64,000 bases of DNA from Anaerolineae bacterium (GTDB taxonomy: Bacteria > Chloroflexota > Anaerolineae > 4572-78 > J111): positions 1 to 64,000 of the forward strand of contig JAJVIM010000021.1 of the NCBI GenBank assembly GCA_022071955.1, in the 5' to 3' direction. Under the pieces are notes generated by a model. The model worked only from the letters and a program-made list of their open reading frames with translations, was not told where the DNA came from and did no database searches. The stretch's first letter is position 1, and every line of letters starts with the position of its first letter. Positions 23,102 to 32,330 of the stretch are shown here, one piece after another. The position numbers and the translations under genes are program-made.

Positions 23102-24831
23102 AACATCGACTCAATTTCTGCCCGGAGCCGGCCCTGCCGTTTTTGAGCCTGATCCAGATCGGCCCGGGTTTGCTGGAGTTTGTCCTGCTCGGCGCGCACA
23201 AAGCGGGCGTAGGGGGCGACGGCTTCGTTGATGCGGCCCAGGCTGCGGCTCAGTTCTTTGTCAAACTGGCCGGTCAGCGCGCCGGTGAGTTGCTGCCGCA
23301 AATGGGCCAGCCGCTCGGTCATATCGCGTTTGGCGGCATGCCGCCGGGCCGGGATGATGAACAGCCCCAGCGCGGCCACCACACTGGCGGCCAAAATGCC
23401 GGTCACATCGGCGGCGGCGGTGGTGGCCAGCGTAGCGATAATTGCGCCCAGGCCGACCGCGCCCATTTCGGCAAAGGCGGTTTCGGCCACGGCCATACGC
23501 GCGCCCGAAGCCAGCTTTTCCGCTTCGGCGGAAATATCGTAGGTGTCAACCACGCGCCGGGCCGATTTGCCCACCGAATCGATGAGGTGCTCGCGGTCGT
23601 AGCGGAAACTGCCGCCCACCTCGCCGACAATCTGTTTTTGGTGCTCCTGCCTGCGTTGATCAAGATAAGCCATTACCGCCTGCCACTGTTTCAAATCGGC
23701 GTTAACCAGCCAATCGATCAACTCGGCCACTTTCTGCTCGATGGCCTGCGGCAGGTCGCCCACCACGTCGCGTTCAAATTCCTGCTGGATGCGTTCTTTG
23801 TTGAGCAGGTCAAAAATGCGGGCCAGGCGCATGGTTTCGTCAAAATAAGCGCTGCCCCGTTTTTCCATGTCGAACAAAATATTTTCAATGTCGGCCAGCC
23901 GAAATTTGAAATCGCGGCGCATGTCGTCATCGTACAGCTTCAACTGGCCGTCAAGATTGGCCAACGTGGCGGTGTCTTGAGCCAGCAGATTGAGCCGGTT
24001 GTTAGTAATACCGGCGTATTTGCCCAGCAGCCGGTCGCCAACACCGAGCGGGTTGAGGAATTTCAGCCGCAACCGGCTGGTTTCATCGAGCGTGTCGTGG
24101 ATGTAGCTTTCGAGCGGCTCAAAACCACTGTCGGCCCAAAGCTGGGGCTGGCCCTGTTTGGCCCGCAGGGCGCGCCGGGCGCTCACCGGGAAAACATCGG
24201 GCCGTGTGCCGAGCAGCACTGTGCCGTTTTCGCTCACAAAATCAACCACCTGCTGCAAATCGGCGGCGGTTTCAAACAGATCGATCTTGTTGATAACCAG
24301 CACCACTTTTTTGCCCCAATCTTTGATCTGGCTCATAAAAGCCCGTTCGCTTTCGGTAAAGGGGCGGTCGGCGGAGGTGATAAACAGCACCATGTCTGAG
24401 CGCGGCACAAACTCTTCGGTAATGGTTTGGTGTTTGCGAATGACGGCGTTGGTGCCGGGTGTATCGACAATGTTGATATGTTGCAGCAACTCAACCGGCT
24501 CGCCGATGACGTGCAGGTTGGCATCTTCCATTTTGTGCTGGCTGGCGTCGCTATAGCGCAGCAGGTTGATTTGGGCGGTGGTGGGCGTAACGCCTTCTTT
24601 GAGCAGCTCTTTGCCCAGCAGCGCGTTGATAAAGGCGCTTTTGCCGGCGTTGAACTCGCCGACAATCACCAGCAAAAACAGCTCATCGAGCTGCTGAATG
24701 GAACGACTGAGCGTATCCTGATCTTCGCCGGTAGCGCCGAGCCGGCCCAGAATCACCTGCAAATCCAGTAGCCACTGGCGCTCGTGTTTGAGCAATTCTT
24801 CCTGCGATGGGGTTAAAATTGGTTTGAGCAT
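23098..24831 (-). CDS. Bacterial dynamin-like GTPase
   Basis: A 577-residue large GTPase: G1 GEFNAGKSAFINALLG (about 58), G2 GVTPTTAQ, G3 DTPGTNA, G4 NKIDL. Long helical middle regions follow, then a hydrophobic hairpin (AEMGAVGLGAIIATLATTAAADVTG..., about 450-500) that acts as a membrane paddle in bacterial dynamin-like proteins, and a C-terminal coiled coil. Such proteins remodel or repair membranes. It is first in a two-gene unit with the RmlD-like gene. Bacterial dynamins often come in pairs; only one is present here. Confidence 0.85.
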   Translation of the reverse strand: MLKPILTPSQEELLKHERQWLLDLQVILGRLGATGEDQDTLSRSIQQLDELFLLVIVGEFNAGKSAFINALLGKELLKEGVTPTTAQINLLRYSDASQHKMEDANLHVIGEPVELLQHINIVDTPGTNAVIRKHQTITEEFVPRSDMVLFITSADRPFTESERAFMSQIKDWGKKVVLVINKIDLFETAADLQQVVDFVSENGTVLLGTRPDVFPVSARRALRAKQGQPQLWADSGFEPLESYIHDTLDETSRLRLKFLNPLGVGDRLLGKYAGITNNRLNLLAQDTATLANLDGQLKLYDDDMRRDFKFRLADIENILFDMEKRGSAYFDETMRLARIFDLLNKERIQQEFERDVVGDLPQAIEQKVAELIDWLVNADLKQWQAVMAYLDQRRQEHQKQIVGEVGGSFRYDREHLIDSVGKSARRVVDTYDISAEAEKLASGARMAVAETAFAEMGAVGLGAIIATLATTAAADVTGILAASVVAALGLFIIPARRHAAKRDMTERLAHLRQQLTGALTGQFDKELSRSLGRINEAVAPYARFVRAEQDKLQQTRADLDQAQKRQGRLRAEIESML

Positions 24832-24867
24832 GATTTGGTCCGTCCGTTGGGTGGGGTTGCACCGTCC

Positions 24868-24896
24868 ATTATATCACGACTGGAGGCAGGATAAAA
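24868..24896 (-). promoter_or_regulatory. Promoter of the dynamin-like gene
   Basis: Minus strand TATAAT (24868-24873) with a weak TTTTAT (24891-24896) 17 nt upstream. The ATG is at 24831. Confidence 0.45.
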
Positions 24897-24957
24897 CGCC
24901 GGAGCCAATATATCCGGAATGCGACAAACATCATTATAAATCCACGGCTAATCGGGT

Positions 24958-24963
24958 TATAAT
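24958..24963 (+). promoter_or_regulatory. -10 of the sensor kinase gene
   Basis: TATAAT 9 nt before an ATG at 24973; the -35 is poor. The ATG at 24991 has GGAGAG 6 nt upstream and is preferred. Confidence 0.4.
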
Positions 24964-24990
24964 AGGGGCATAATGCCCGGAGAGCACGCA

Positions 24991-27900
24991 ATGAGTCAGC
25001 AAAAGATGACCCACGCCCAAATAGAGCGGCTGCAACAACGGCTGGAGCACGTCGAAGCCACCCTGCAGGATCGACTCAAATTTGAAACGCTGGTTAACTC
25101 AATTTCAAACCAATTAATCAGCGTGCCGCTGAACAATATCGACGGCAGCATTAACACCGCGTTGCAAGCCATCGGCCAGTTTGCCGGGGTAGAGCGCAGT
25201 TATGTGGCCCGTTTTTCCGGTGATGGCGTTACCATTCACAAAACGTACGAATGGTGGGCGCCGGGCAGAGAATCTCAACTTGATCAGTTGCAGGATGTAC
25301 CTATCAGCAAATTCCCCTGGACAATGGAAACGCTGCGCCGCGGAGAAATGATAAACGTGCCCAACATGGCCGAGCTGCCGGCTGCCGCCGCAACTGAAAG
25401 AGAGCACCTTGGCGCGCAAAATATCCAGTCCATTATTATGGCGCCCATCAATTTTGAATCCAGATTGATCGGTTTTCTGGGCTTTGACTCGATGGGCCAG
25501 CCCAAAACCTGGACCGAAGCCGATATCCGCCTGCTGCGAATTGTAGCAAATATGTTTGCCGGCGTTTTTGTCCGCCAACACAATGAAGAAACCCGCCGGG
25601 CCGACGAGTACAAATTTCGGCGGCTGGTTGAAGAGTCGCTGGATGGGATTGTGCTGGTTAATGAAGACGGTTTGATTATTGAGTGGAACCACGGGCAGGA
25701 AATGATTACCGGCCTTGTGGCCAACGATGTTTTGGGCCGGCCCGTGTGGGATGTTCAGCTTGAAATGGTAGAGAAAGGTCGCCAAACGGCAAAAACCCGG
25801 AATTTGTTCAAAGCACAGTTCTGGCAACTGCTTAGCACAGGCCAGGGCGGCAGGCTTGGCGAGCCCGTTGAAATAACCATTCAACACCGCGACGGCGAGC
25901 CTCGGGTTGTGCAGCAGCGGGCGTTTGCCATTAAAACCGACAAAGGTTTTATGCTGGGCAGTATCACCCGAGACATCACCAACACCCAGCAAACCGATGC
26001 CCTGATTTCGCAGCAGGCCGAAGATTTGGCACTGCTCAACCGGCTCAACAACGCCGTAAACCATGGCGATAGTTTAGCGGCAATATATGATTTATTGAAT
26101 GAGGAATTGAAACTTGGTTTTTCTACGCTGGAAACGGCGGTTTTTCTGTTTGATCCGGACAGAACGCAACTGATGATGCAAAATACGCAGCTCAGCCCGG
26201 TGATGGTTGCCCCTATTGAAAAATGGTTGGGGCTAAAAATTCCGCAAATCAAAGTACCGGTTGGCCCCAATATGCCCTACAGTCCGGTTATTTCCAGCGG
26301 AGAATCCCAGCTCTTGAATACCCCCGAAGAAATTCAACAACTGATCAGACAATTTGTTGAAATATTGGCGCGAGACTATTTGCGACTGCCGCCACTTTCT
26401 ATTCTGGTGCAGGGAATTTACAGGTTTTTGGGAATCAAATCAATCATTGCCGTGCCGCTGGTAGCCGGCGGCGAAGTGATTGGCCTGCTCGCCGTATCCA
26501 GCACCCGGATATTTTCTCTCACCGATATCCGTCGCATCGAGGCCATCGGGCTGCAACTGACCAACATCATCAAACGCAAGCAAACGGAAGAAAAACTGCG
26601 CGAAGAACGCCAGCTTTTGCGCACCCTGATCGACACCCTGCCCGATCACATCTACGTTAAAGACACAGAGCATCACTTTTTGATCAATAACGCGGCTCAT
26701 ATTCGTTCGCTGGGAAAAACGCAACCTGAAGAAGTCATCGGCAAATCCGATATGGAGCTATATCCGCGTGAATTGGCCTCGATATATCTGGCCGATGAAC
26801 AGCAAGTGTTTGAAACCGGTATGCCCTTATCCAAAGCAGAAGAACCGGTTATCCACCAGGCCACCGGCGAGCAATTATATTTTATGGTCACCAAAGTGCC
26901 GCTGAGAGACCAAAACGGGGTTATTACCGGGCTGGTTGGGATTAGCCGCAACGTTACCAGCCTCAAACACACCCAGCAAGAGTTGGAACGCCTGCTGGTA
27001 GCCGAGCGCCGGCAGCGGCTTATGGCCGAAACCCTGCGCGAAGTGACTCTGGCGCTGGCCGGCCAAACCCACCCCACCGCCGTGCTGGATGAAATTCTGC
27101 TTCAGGTTGAAAGATTAATCCCTTACACCGCGGCCAACATTATGCTGTTGGAGGGCAATGTGTTAAAGTTGGCCCGGAGTCGTGGTTTTGAAAAATTTGA
27201 ACACGATGACAAGTTCAACCAACTCGCGTTACCGTTAACCCGGTTTGGCATGGAAGCAGCGGCGCTAAAAACGCGGCAATCTATTGTAATTTCAGATATT
27301 CGCCAGGAGCCGGGCTGGATTCCGCTGCAAGAAACACCGTGGATCAGGTCTCATTTGATGGTACCCATTTGCCGGGGAGATTACACGCTGGGCGTATTAC
27401 AGCTCGACAGCGACACCCCCAACGCCTTTACTTACGCCGATGTTGAGCTTTTAGAGCCGCTCAGCAGCGCCGCGGCCATTGCTCTTGATAACGCCCGCCT
27501 GTACGAGCAGGCTCGCCAGGACGCGGCCACAAAATCCACGCTGCTGCGCGAGGTAAACCACCGGGTTGGCAACAATCTCACGGCCATCAGCGGTATGCTG
27601 GCGTTGGAACGGCATCATCTTAACCCCGCCGACCAAAGCGCCTATCAAACCATTATGCGAGACCTGACCAACCGGATCAACGGCCTGGCCACCGTTCACG
27701 CCATGCTATCTGCCACCGAATGGGCGCCGCTGCCGCTGGATGATCTGGTTAACCGCGTGATTCACTCTTCGCTGCAAATGCTGCCCTTTGACAAACACGT
27801 GGCGGTAAACGTATCTACCGCAGACGCCAGAATTTCGTCTGACAGGGCGCATCACCTGGCTATGATAATTAACGAATTAGCCACAAATACTGTAAAATAC

Positions 27901-28167
27901 GCGCTCAACCACAAGGATAGGGCTCGGATTGCAGTAACTATTGCCGTTGCCGGCCCGGAGGTTGTTTTAATGTACACCGACGACGGCCCGGGTTACCCGG
28001 ATAGCGTTCTCAAACGCGATAACTGGAATGTAGGGCTTGAACTTATCGACAACCTGATGCGTACCAATTTACACGGCGACTGGCAACTGGCTAACCGGCA
28101 AGGAGCCGTGGCCAGATTACAATTTATGCCACAGAGCAATACTACCACACTCGATCACGGGAGCTAA
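24991..28167 (+). CDS. Soluble multi-sensor histidine kinase (GAF-PAS-GAF-PAS-GAF-HisKA_2)
   Basis: A 1058-residue kinase without membrane segments. In order: a short coiled coil; GAF 1 (about 20-185); PAS 1 (205-320, LDGIVLVNEDGLIIEWNHGQEMITG); GAF 2, split by an insertion (340-570); PAS 2 (585-700, LIDTLPDHIYVKDTEHHF); GAF 3 (710-845); HisKA_2 with His857 in REVNHRVGNNL; and an HATPase domain (INELATNTVKYAL, DDGPGYPD). It should autophosphorylate in response to cytosolic ligands or redox/light cofactors. The next gene, 6 nt downstream, is its probable partner. Confidence 0.9.
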   Translation: MSQQKMTHAQIERLQQRLEHVEATLQDRLKFETLVNSISNQLISVPLNNIDGSINTALQAIGQFAGVERSYVARFSGDGVTIHKTYEWWAPGRESQLDQLQDVPISKFPWTMETLRRGEMINVPNMAELPAAAATEREHLGAQNIQSIIMAPINFESRLIGFLGFDSMGQPKTWTEADIRLLRIVANMFAGVFVRQHNEETRRADEYKFRRLVEESLDGIVLVNEDGLIIEWNHGQEMITGLVANDVLGRPVWDVQLEMVEKGRQTAKTRNLFKAQFWQLLSTGQGGRLGEPVEITIQHRDGEPRVVQQRAFAIKTDKGFMLGSITRDITNTQQTDALISQQAEDLALLNRLNNAVNHGDSLAAIYDLLNEELKLGFSTLETAVFLFDPDRTQLMMQNTQLSPVMVAPIEKWLGLKIPQIKVPVGPNMPYSPVISSGESQLLNTPEEIQQLIRQFVEILARDYLRLPPLSILVQGIYRFLGIKSIIAVPLVAGGEVIGLLAVSSTRIFSLTDIRRIEAIGLQLTNIIKRKQTEEKLREERQLLRTLIDTLPDHIYVKDTEHHFLINNAAHIRSLGKTQPEEVIGKSDMELYPRELASIYLADEQQVFETGMPLSKAEEPVIHQATGEQLYFMVTKVPLRDQNGVITGLVGISRNVTSLKHTQQELERLLVAERRQRLMAETLREVTLALAGQTHPTAVLDEILLQVERLIPYTAANIMLLEGNVLKLARSRGFEKFEHDDKFNQLALPLTRFGMEAAALKTRQSIVISDIRQEPGWIPLQETPWIRSHLMVPICRGDYTLGVLQLDSDTPNAFTYADVELLEPLSSAAAIALDNARLYEQARQDAATKSTLLREVNHRVGNNLTAISGMLALERHHLNPADQSAYQTIMRDLTNRINGLATVHAMLSATEWAPLPLDDLVNRVIHSSLQMLPFDKHVAVNVSTADARISSDRAHHLAMIINELATNTVKYALNHKDRARIAVTIAVAGPEVVLMYTDDGPGYPDSVLKRDNWNVGLELIDNLMRTNLHGDWQLANRQGAVARLQFMPQSNTTTLDHGS

Positions 28168-28173
28168 CTTCAC

Positions 28174-29253
28174 ATGTCACCCACTAAAACCCTCAAAGTT
28201 CTCATTGCCGAAGACGACTACCTGGCTCGTGAGAAGATCAAAGAACTGGTTGAAACCATTGGCTACACGCTGGTTGGAGAAGCCACTAACGGCCATGAAG
28301 CAGTTGAAATGGCCAGCGCGCTGGACCCGGATGTCATTTTAATGGACATTCAGATGCCGATAATGGATGGGCTGGAAGCCACCCGCCGGATTCAGGCGCG
28401 CTCGCCGGTGCCGGTGGTGGTGCTTTCTGCGTTTCAAACGCCGGAGTTAATTGAGCAGGCCAGCAAAGCCGGCGTAGGCGCTTATTTGGTAAAACCGCCC
28501 ACCGCCCGCGAGATTGACCGCACTATTACCATCGCTGTGGCCCGGTTTGAAGATATGATGGAACTGCACCGGCTCAACCTGCGCCTCCAGAAAGAAATTT
28601 CCCGACGACACCAAATGGAGCAGCAGCTTACGGCCTCGCTGGAAGAGAAAAAGCTGCTGTTGCAGGAAATCCACCACCGGGTAAAAAATAATCTGATGGT
28701 GATTTCAAGTTTGCTAAACCTGCAAGCCGATGGCATTCAAGACACCCAGGCCAGAGAAGCGTTCAAAGAAAGCCAGCACCGGGTGCTGGCTATGGCCCGC
28801 ATTCACGAACAGTTGTATCGCTCGGAAAACCTGGTCAAAATTGATATGGGCCATTACATCAACACTATGGGCGACTCCCTGCGCCACACGTTTGGGGCGT
28901 ATCAGGTTAATTTGATGGTTGATGCGGCTGATGTGTCGTTGAGCATTGATGCGGCAATTCCCTGCGGCCTCATCATCAACGAACTGTTGACCAACGCGCT
29001 CAAATACGCCTTTCCACACAAAAAAACCGGCTACGTGTGGGTTAAGCTGGAGTCAAACACCGGGGATGAGTTGCGGCTGGTTGTTCGGGATAACGGGGTG
29101 GGGCTGCCGCAGGATTTTGACCCAAACAAGTCTCAATCGCTGGGATTGCAACTGGTTCACCTGTTGGCCCGCCAACTGCACGGCAACTTTGAAATCGGGT
29201 CGCCACAAAATGAGGCTGGCACCACCTTTACGGTGGTTTTTAGGCCCTATTAA
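28174..29253 (+). CDS. REC-HisKA_2-HATPase response-regulator kinase
   Basis: A 359-residue protein. A receiver domain (phospho-Asp58 in VILMDIQMP, Lys107 in YLVKPP) is joined to its own HisKA_2 box (His168 in EIHHRVKNNLM) and ATPase domain (INELLTNALKYAF, DNGVGLP). It lacks any DNA-binding output, so it relays phosphate or makes a kinase conditional on upstream phosphorylation. It follows the multi-sensor kinase by 6 nt. A strong terminator follows directly. Confidence 0.9.
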   Translation: MSPTKTLKVLIAEDDYLAREKIKELVETIGYTLVGEATNGHEAVEMASALDPDVILMDIQMPIMDGLEATRRIQARSPVPVVVLSAFQTPELIEQASKAGVGAYLVKPPTAREIDRTITIAVARFEDMMELHRLNLRLQKEISRRHQMEQQLTASLEEKKLLLQEIHHRVKNNLMVISSLLNLQADGIQDTQAREAFKESQHRVLAMARIHEQLYRSENLVKIDMGHYINTMGDSLRHTFGAYQVNLMVDAADVSLSIDAAIPCGLIINELLTNALKYAFPHKKTGYVWVKLESNTGDELRLVVRDNGVGLPQDFDPNKSQSLGLQLVHLLARQLHGNFEIGSPQNEAGTTFTVVFRPY

Positions 29254-29255
29254 AA

Positions 29256-29295
29256 TGCACAAAAAAAGCGCCCGGCCGGGCGCTTTTTTTGTGCA
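29256..29295. terminator. Bidirectional terminator
   Basis: A perfect 40-nt palindrome with half TGCACAAAAAAAGCGCCCGG, ending T7 on both strands. It lies between the convergent REC-kinase and proS genes. Confidence 0.92.
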
Positions 29296-29307
29296 TAGCT
29301 GGGAGAA

Positions 29308-31038
29308 TTAACCCCACAACTGGTCAATCAAAAAATCTACCACTTCATCCACGGCCATAATCTGCCGGTCGGATTCGCGGCGGCGCTTGATTTCCACGCC
29401 GCCGTTTTTCAGGCTGCGATCACTGACGGTAATCCGCCACGGCACGCCAATCAAATCGGCATCTGAAAATTTTACGCCGGGGCTTTCTTTGCGGTCGTCA
29501 AACAGCACATCGATGCCGGCCGCCTGCATTTCCTCGTACAACATTTCGGCCTGCTGGCCCACCTCGTCATCGGCCTTTTTGGCCAGCGACACCAGGTGTA
29601 CGTCAAAGGGCGCAATCGACTCCGGCCAGATAATGCCGCTATCGTCGTGGTGCTGTTCAACCACGGCGGCCATCAACCGCCCCACACCGATGCCGTAGCT
29701 ACCCATAATGGGCACCTGTGCCTTGCCGTTTTCATCCAGAAAGGTCAGGCCCATCGGCTGGCTGTAACGTTTGCCCAGTTTAAAGCAGTGGCCTACCTCA
29801 ATGCCGCGATGCAGCACAAACGTGGCGTCGCTGCCCACGCATTTGTCGCCGTCTTGCGCCAGAGCGATGTCGGTCACAATATCGGGCTGGTAATCGCGGC
29901 CGGCGTTGGTGTTTTTCAGGTGGTATTCCGGCTTGTTGGCCCCGCTGACCAGATTGGGGAAATTGACCGCCGAATCATCGGCCACAATGATGAGTTTGCG
30001 GCCGTTGCCCAAATCTTTTTTCAGGCCGATGGGCGTGGCGTAGCCCGGCACCGCGCCCACGGCGACAATCTCTTCTTCCGTGGCCACCCGGAAGCGCACC
30101 CCGCCGAGCGCGTTGCCCAGCTTAACCTCGTTCACGGGCAGGTCGCCGCGAATGACCGCAAAAATAAAGTCCTGTTTCTCGTTTTCGGCCACGTAAAACA
30201 CGGCTTTGACGGTGCGAGTTTGCGGCACACCCAAAAAGCTGGCCACCTGCTCGATGGTTTTGCAATTGGGGGTGAACACTTCTTCAATGGGCCGCAACTC
30301 TTCCGCTTGCGGCGCGCCTTTGTCAAACTCGGCGCGTTCGGCGTTGGCGGCATATTTGCCATCGCTGCTGATGAAAACGGTGTCTTCGCCGTTTTCGCTG
30401 AGCACCATAAATTCGTGGCTGGCGTTGCCGCCCATCATCCCGGAGTCGGCTTCAACTTCAACAAAATTCAGGGTGCAGCGGCGATAAATATTGCGGTACG
30501 CCTGTACCATATCCGGGTAAAAGCGGTCAATATCGGCCTGGTCCGCATGCACCGAGTAGGCATCTTTCATAATGAACTCGCGCACGCGGATCAACCCACC
30601 GCGCGGACGCGGTTCGTCGCGCACTTTGGTTTGGATGTGATAAACCAGAATGGGCAGTTGTTTGTAAGATTCCAGCTCGGTTTTGAGGATGTCTGAGAGC
30701 GCCTCTTCGTGGGTCATGGCCAGGGCCATGTCTCGCTCGTTGCGGTCTTTCCAGCGCACCAGCGCCGAGCCAACGCTGTCCCAGCGGCCGGTCTGTTTCC
30801 AGATTTCGGCCGGGTTGATCACCGGCATGGCCATTTCCTGGCAACCCAGCGCGTCCATTTCGGCGCGGAAGATGTCCATTATCTTTTTGCTAACGCGCCA
30901 GCCCAGCGGCAATTGGGTGTAAATGCCAGAGGCCAGCGGCTTAATAAAACCGGCCCGTTGTAAGAGTTTGTGGCTGATGATTTCGGCTTCGGTGGGGTCT
31001 TCCCGCAACGTCCGCCCAAAGAGTCTTGAAAAACGCAT
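29308..31038 (-). CDS. proS: Prolyl-tRNA synthetase (bacterial type)
   Basis: A 576-residue class II synthetase charging tRNA-Pro. Motif 1 (IMDIFRAEMDALGCQEMAMPVINPAEIW), motif 2 (RDEPRPRGGLIRVREFIMKDAYS) and motif 3 (SYGIGVGRLMAAVVEQ) are intact. The editing insertion between motifs 2 and 3 (EVFTPNCKTIEQVASFLGVPQTRTVKAVFYV) is present, which marks the bacterial type. The C-terminal anticodon domain ends with VDEVVDFLIDQLWG. It has its own promoter and no T-box leader. Confidence 0.97.
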   Translation of the reverse strand: MRFSRLFGRTLREDPTEAEIISHKLLQRAGFIKPLASGIYTQLPLGWRVSKKIMDIFRAEMDALGCQEMAMPVINPAEIWKQTGRWDSVGSALVRWKDRNERDMALAMTHEEALSDILKTELESYKQLPILVYHIQTKVRDEPRPRGGLIRVREFIMKDAYSVHADQADIDRFYPDMVQAYRNIYRRCTLNFVEVEADSGMMGGNASHEFMVLSENGEDTVFISSDGKYAANAERAEFDKGAPQAEELRPIEEVFTPNCKTIEQVASFLGVPQTRTVKAVFYVAENEKQDFIFAVIRGDLPVNEVKLGNALGGVRFRVATEEEIVAVGAVPGYATPIGLKKDLGNGRKLIIVADDSAVNFPNLVSGANKPEYHLKNTNAGRDYQPDIVTDIALAQDGDKCVGSDATFVLHRGIEVGHCFKLGKRYSQPMGLTFLDENGKAQVPIMGSYGIGVGRLMAAVVEQHHDDSGIIWPESIAPFDVHLVSLAKKADDEVGQQAEMLYEEMQAAGIDVLFDDRKESPGVKFSDADLIGVPWRITVSDRSLKNGGVEIKRRRESDRQIMAVDEVVDFLIDQLWG

Positions 31039-31091
31039 GGGTGTACCTCGTCAATAAAAATGCCGCCCAAAGGCCGGCAAAGTTGGCTCAC

Positions 31092-31120
31092 AGTATAACA
31101 TAGCCGCCCGGTGGCGTCAA
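31092..31120 (-). promoter_or_regulatory. proS: proS promoter
   Basis: Minus strand TTGACG (31115-31120), a 17-nt spacer and TATACT (31092-31097), about 50 nt before the ATG. Confidence 0.7.
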
Positions 31121-31136
31121 CGTTACCTCAAAACAA

Positions 31137-32330
31137 TCACAGTTCGATGGAATTGGCAACCGGCAGGCTAAAATAAAAGCGGCTACCCTGCCCCGGTTGG
31201 CTTTCTACCCCCACCTGCCCACCGAGTTTTTCTACAATTCGCCGCACAATCGATAGCCCCAGCCCGTGGCCATGAGCGCGCGACTCGGTCAGGCGGGAGA
31301 ATTCGGTGAAGAGCCGGGGTTGATCGCCGGGGGCAATGCCCTGGCCGTTGTCTTTAACCCAGAAGCAAATCATGCCGTTATCACAGGGCTTGTTACCGAG
31401 TTGCAGGTGGGGCGGGCTGCCGCCGTATTTGAGGGCGTTGGTAAGGTAATTCATCCATACTTCTTCAACCCAGGGCGCGTAGCCGCTGGCCAGCAGCCAC
31501 TCCGGCGGCGTTTCTATCCGGGCTTGATATTCACGGATCATGGGGTCTAACCGGTGCAACACGGCGTTAATCAGATCGCGCATATCGATGGGAAAACTTG
31601 GCGGATCCATTTTGCGCACGCCGGCCAGCAGCAGCAATTCATCAACAATGTTGATGGATTTGTGCGCCTGCTCGCGCAGAGTTGTCAGCATATCGAACAA
31701 TTCCGCCGCCTCGGTTTCGTCAAAAAATTCTATGGTATCGGCCACGTAGCCGTGGATAATTCCCAGCGGATTTTTTAAATTATGGGCCACGGTGTGGGCA
31801 AAGGCGTTCAATTCGGCGTTGCTTTTTTGCAGTTCGGCGGTGCGCTCTTCAACGCGGCGCTCCAGTTCCTGATTGAGCTGGCGCAGCGCCTTTTTGGCCC
31901 GTTCTTCCTGCTCAATGGCGTGTTTGAGCCGCTGCACGTGAACAATAGCCTTGGCCACGGTTTGGCGCACGTCTTCAAAATCAATCGGTTTGGTCAAAAA
32001 ATCAAACGCCCCGGCGTTCATCGCCCGCCGAATGTTGTCCATGTCGCCGTAGGCTGTAACAACAATGGGCGTTAACACCGGGTTGAATCGGCCTTTGTTT
32101 TCCTTGAGCCGGCTCAACAAAGTGAGGCCGTTCATTTTGGGCATGTTCAAATCGGTGAGCAAAATATCGATGGCCGGGTCCGCGCGCAGAATGTCGATGG
32201 CTTCAATAGCGCTGGTGGCAAATTTGATCTCGTAGTCACCATCGTGGATTTCTTTGCGGAAAAGCTGTTCAACAACAGCTTGCAGCTTGGGTTCATCATC
32301 GACAAATAAAAGTTTTACGGGCATCGTCAA
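31137..32330 (-). CDS. REC-HisKA-HATPase response-regulator kinase
   Basis: A 397-residue protein. The receiver has DD11-12, phospho-Asp60 (LLTDLNMP) and Lys114 (FLTKPID). A coiled coil (140-172) leads to a classical HisKA box with His183 (VAHNLKNPLG) and an HATPase domain (WMNYLTNALKYGG, DNGQGIAPGDQPRLF, GHGLGLSIVRRI). There is no output domain. It overlaps the 7TM receptor kinase gene by 4 nt (ATGA), so the two work together as sensor and relay. Confidence 0.9.
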   Translation of the reverse strand: MTMPVKLLFVDDEPKLQAVVEQLFRKEIHDGDYEIKFATSAIEAIDILRADPAIDILLTDLNMPKMNGLTLLSRLKENKGRFNPVLTPIVVTAYGDMDNIRRAMNAGAFDFLTKPIDFEDVRQTVAKAIVHVQRLKHAIEQEERAKKALRQLNQELERRVEERTAELQKSNAELNAFAHTVAHNLKNPLGIIHGYVADTIEFFDETEAAELFDMLTTLREQAHKSINIVDELLLLAGVRKMDPPSFPIDMRDLINAVLHRLDPMIREYQARIETPPEWLLASGYAPWVEEVWMNYLTNALKYGGSPPHLQLGNKPCDNGMICFWVKDNGQGIAPGDQPRLFTEFSRLTESRAHGHGLGLSIVRRIVEKLGGQVGVESQPGQGSRFYFSLPVANSIEL

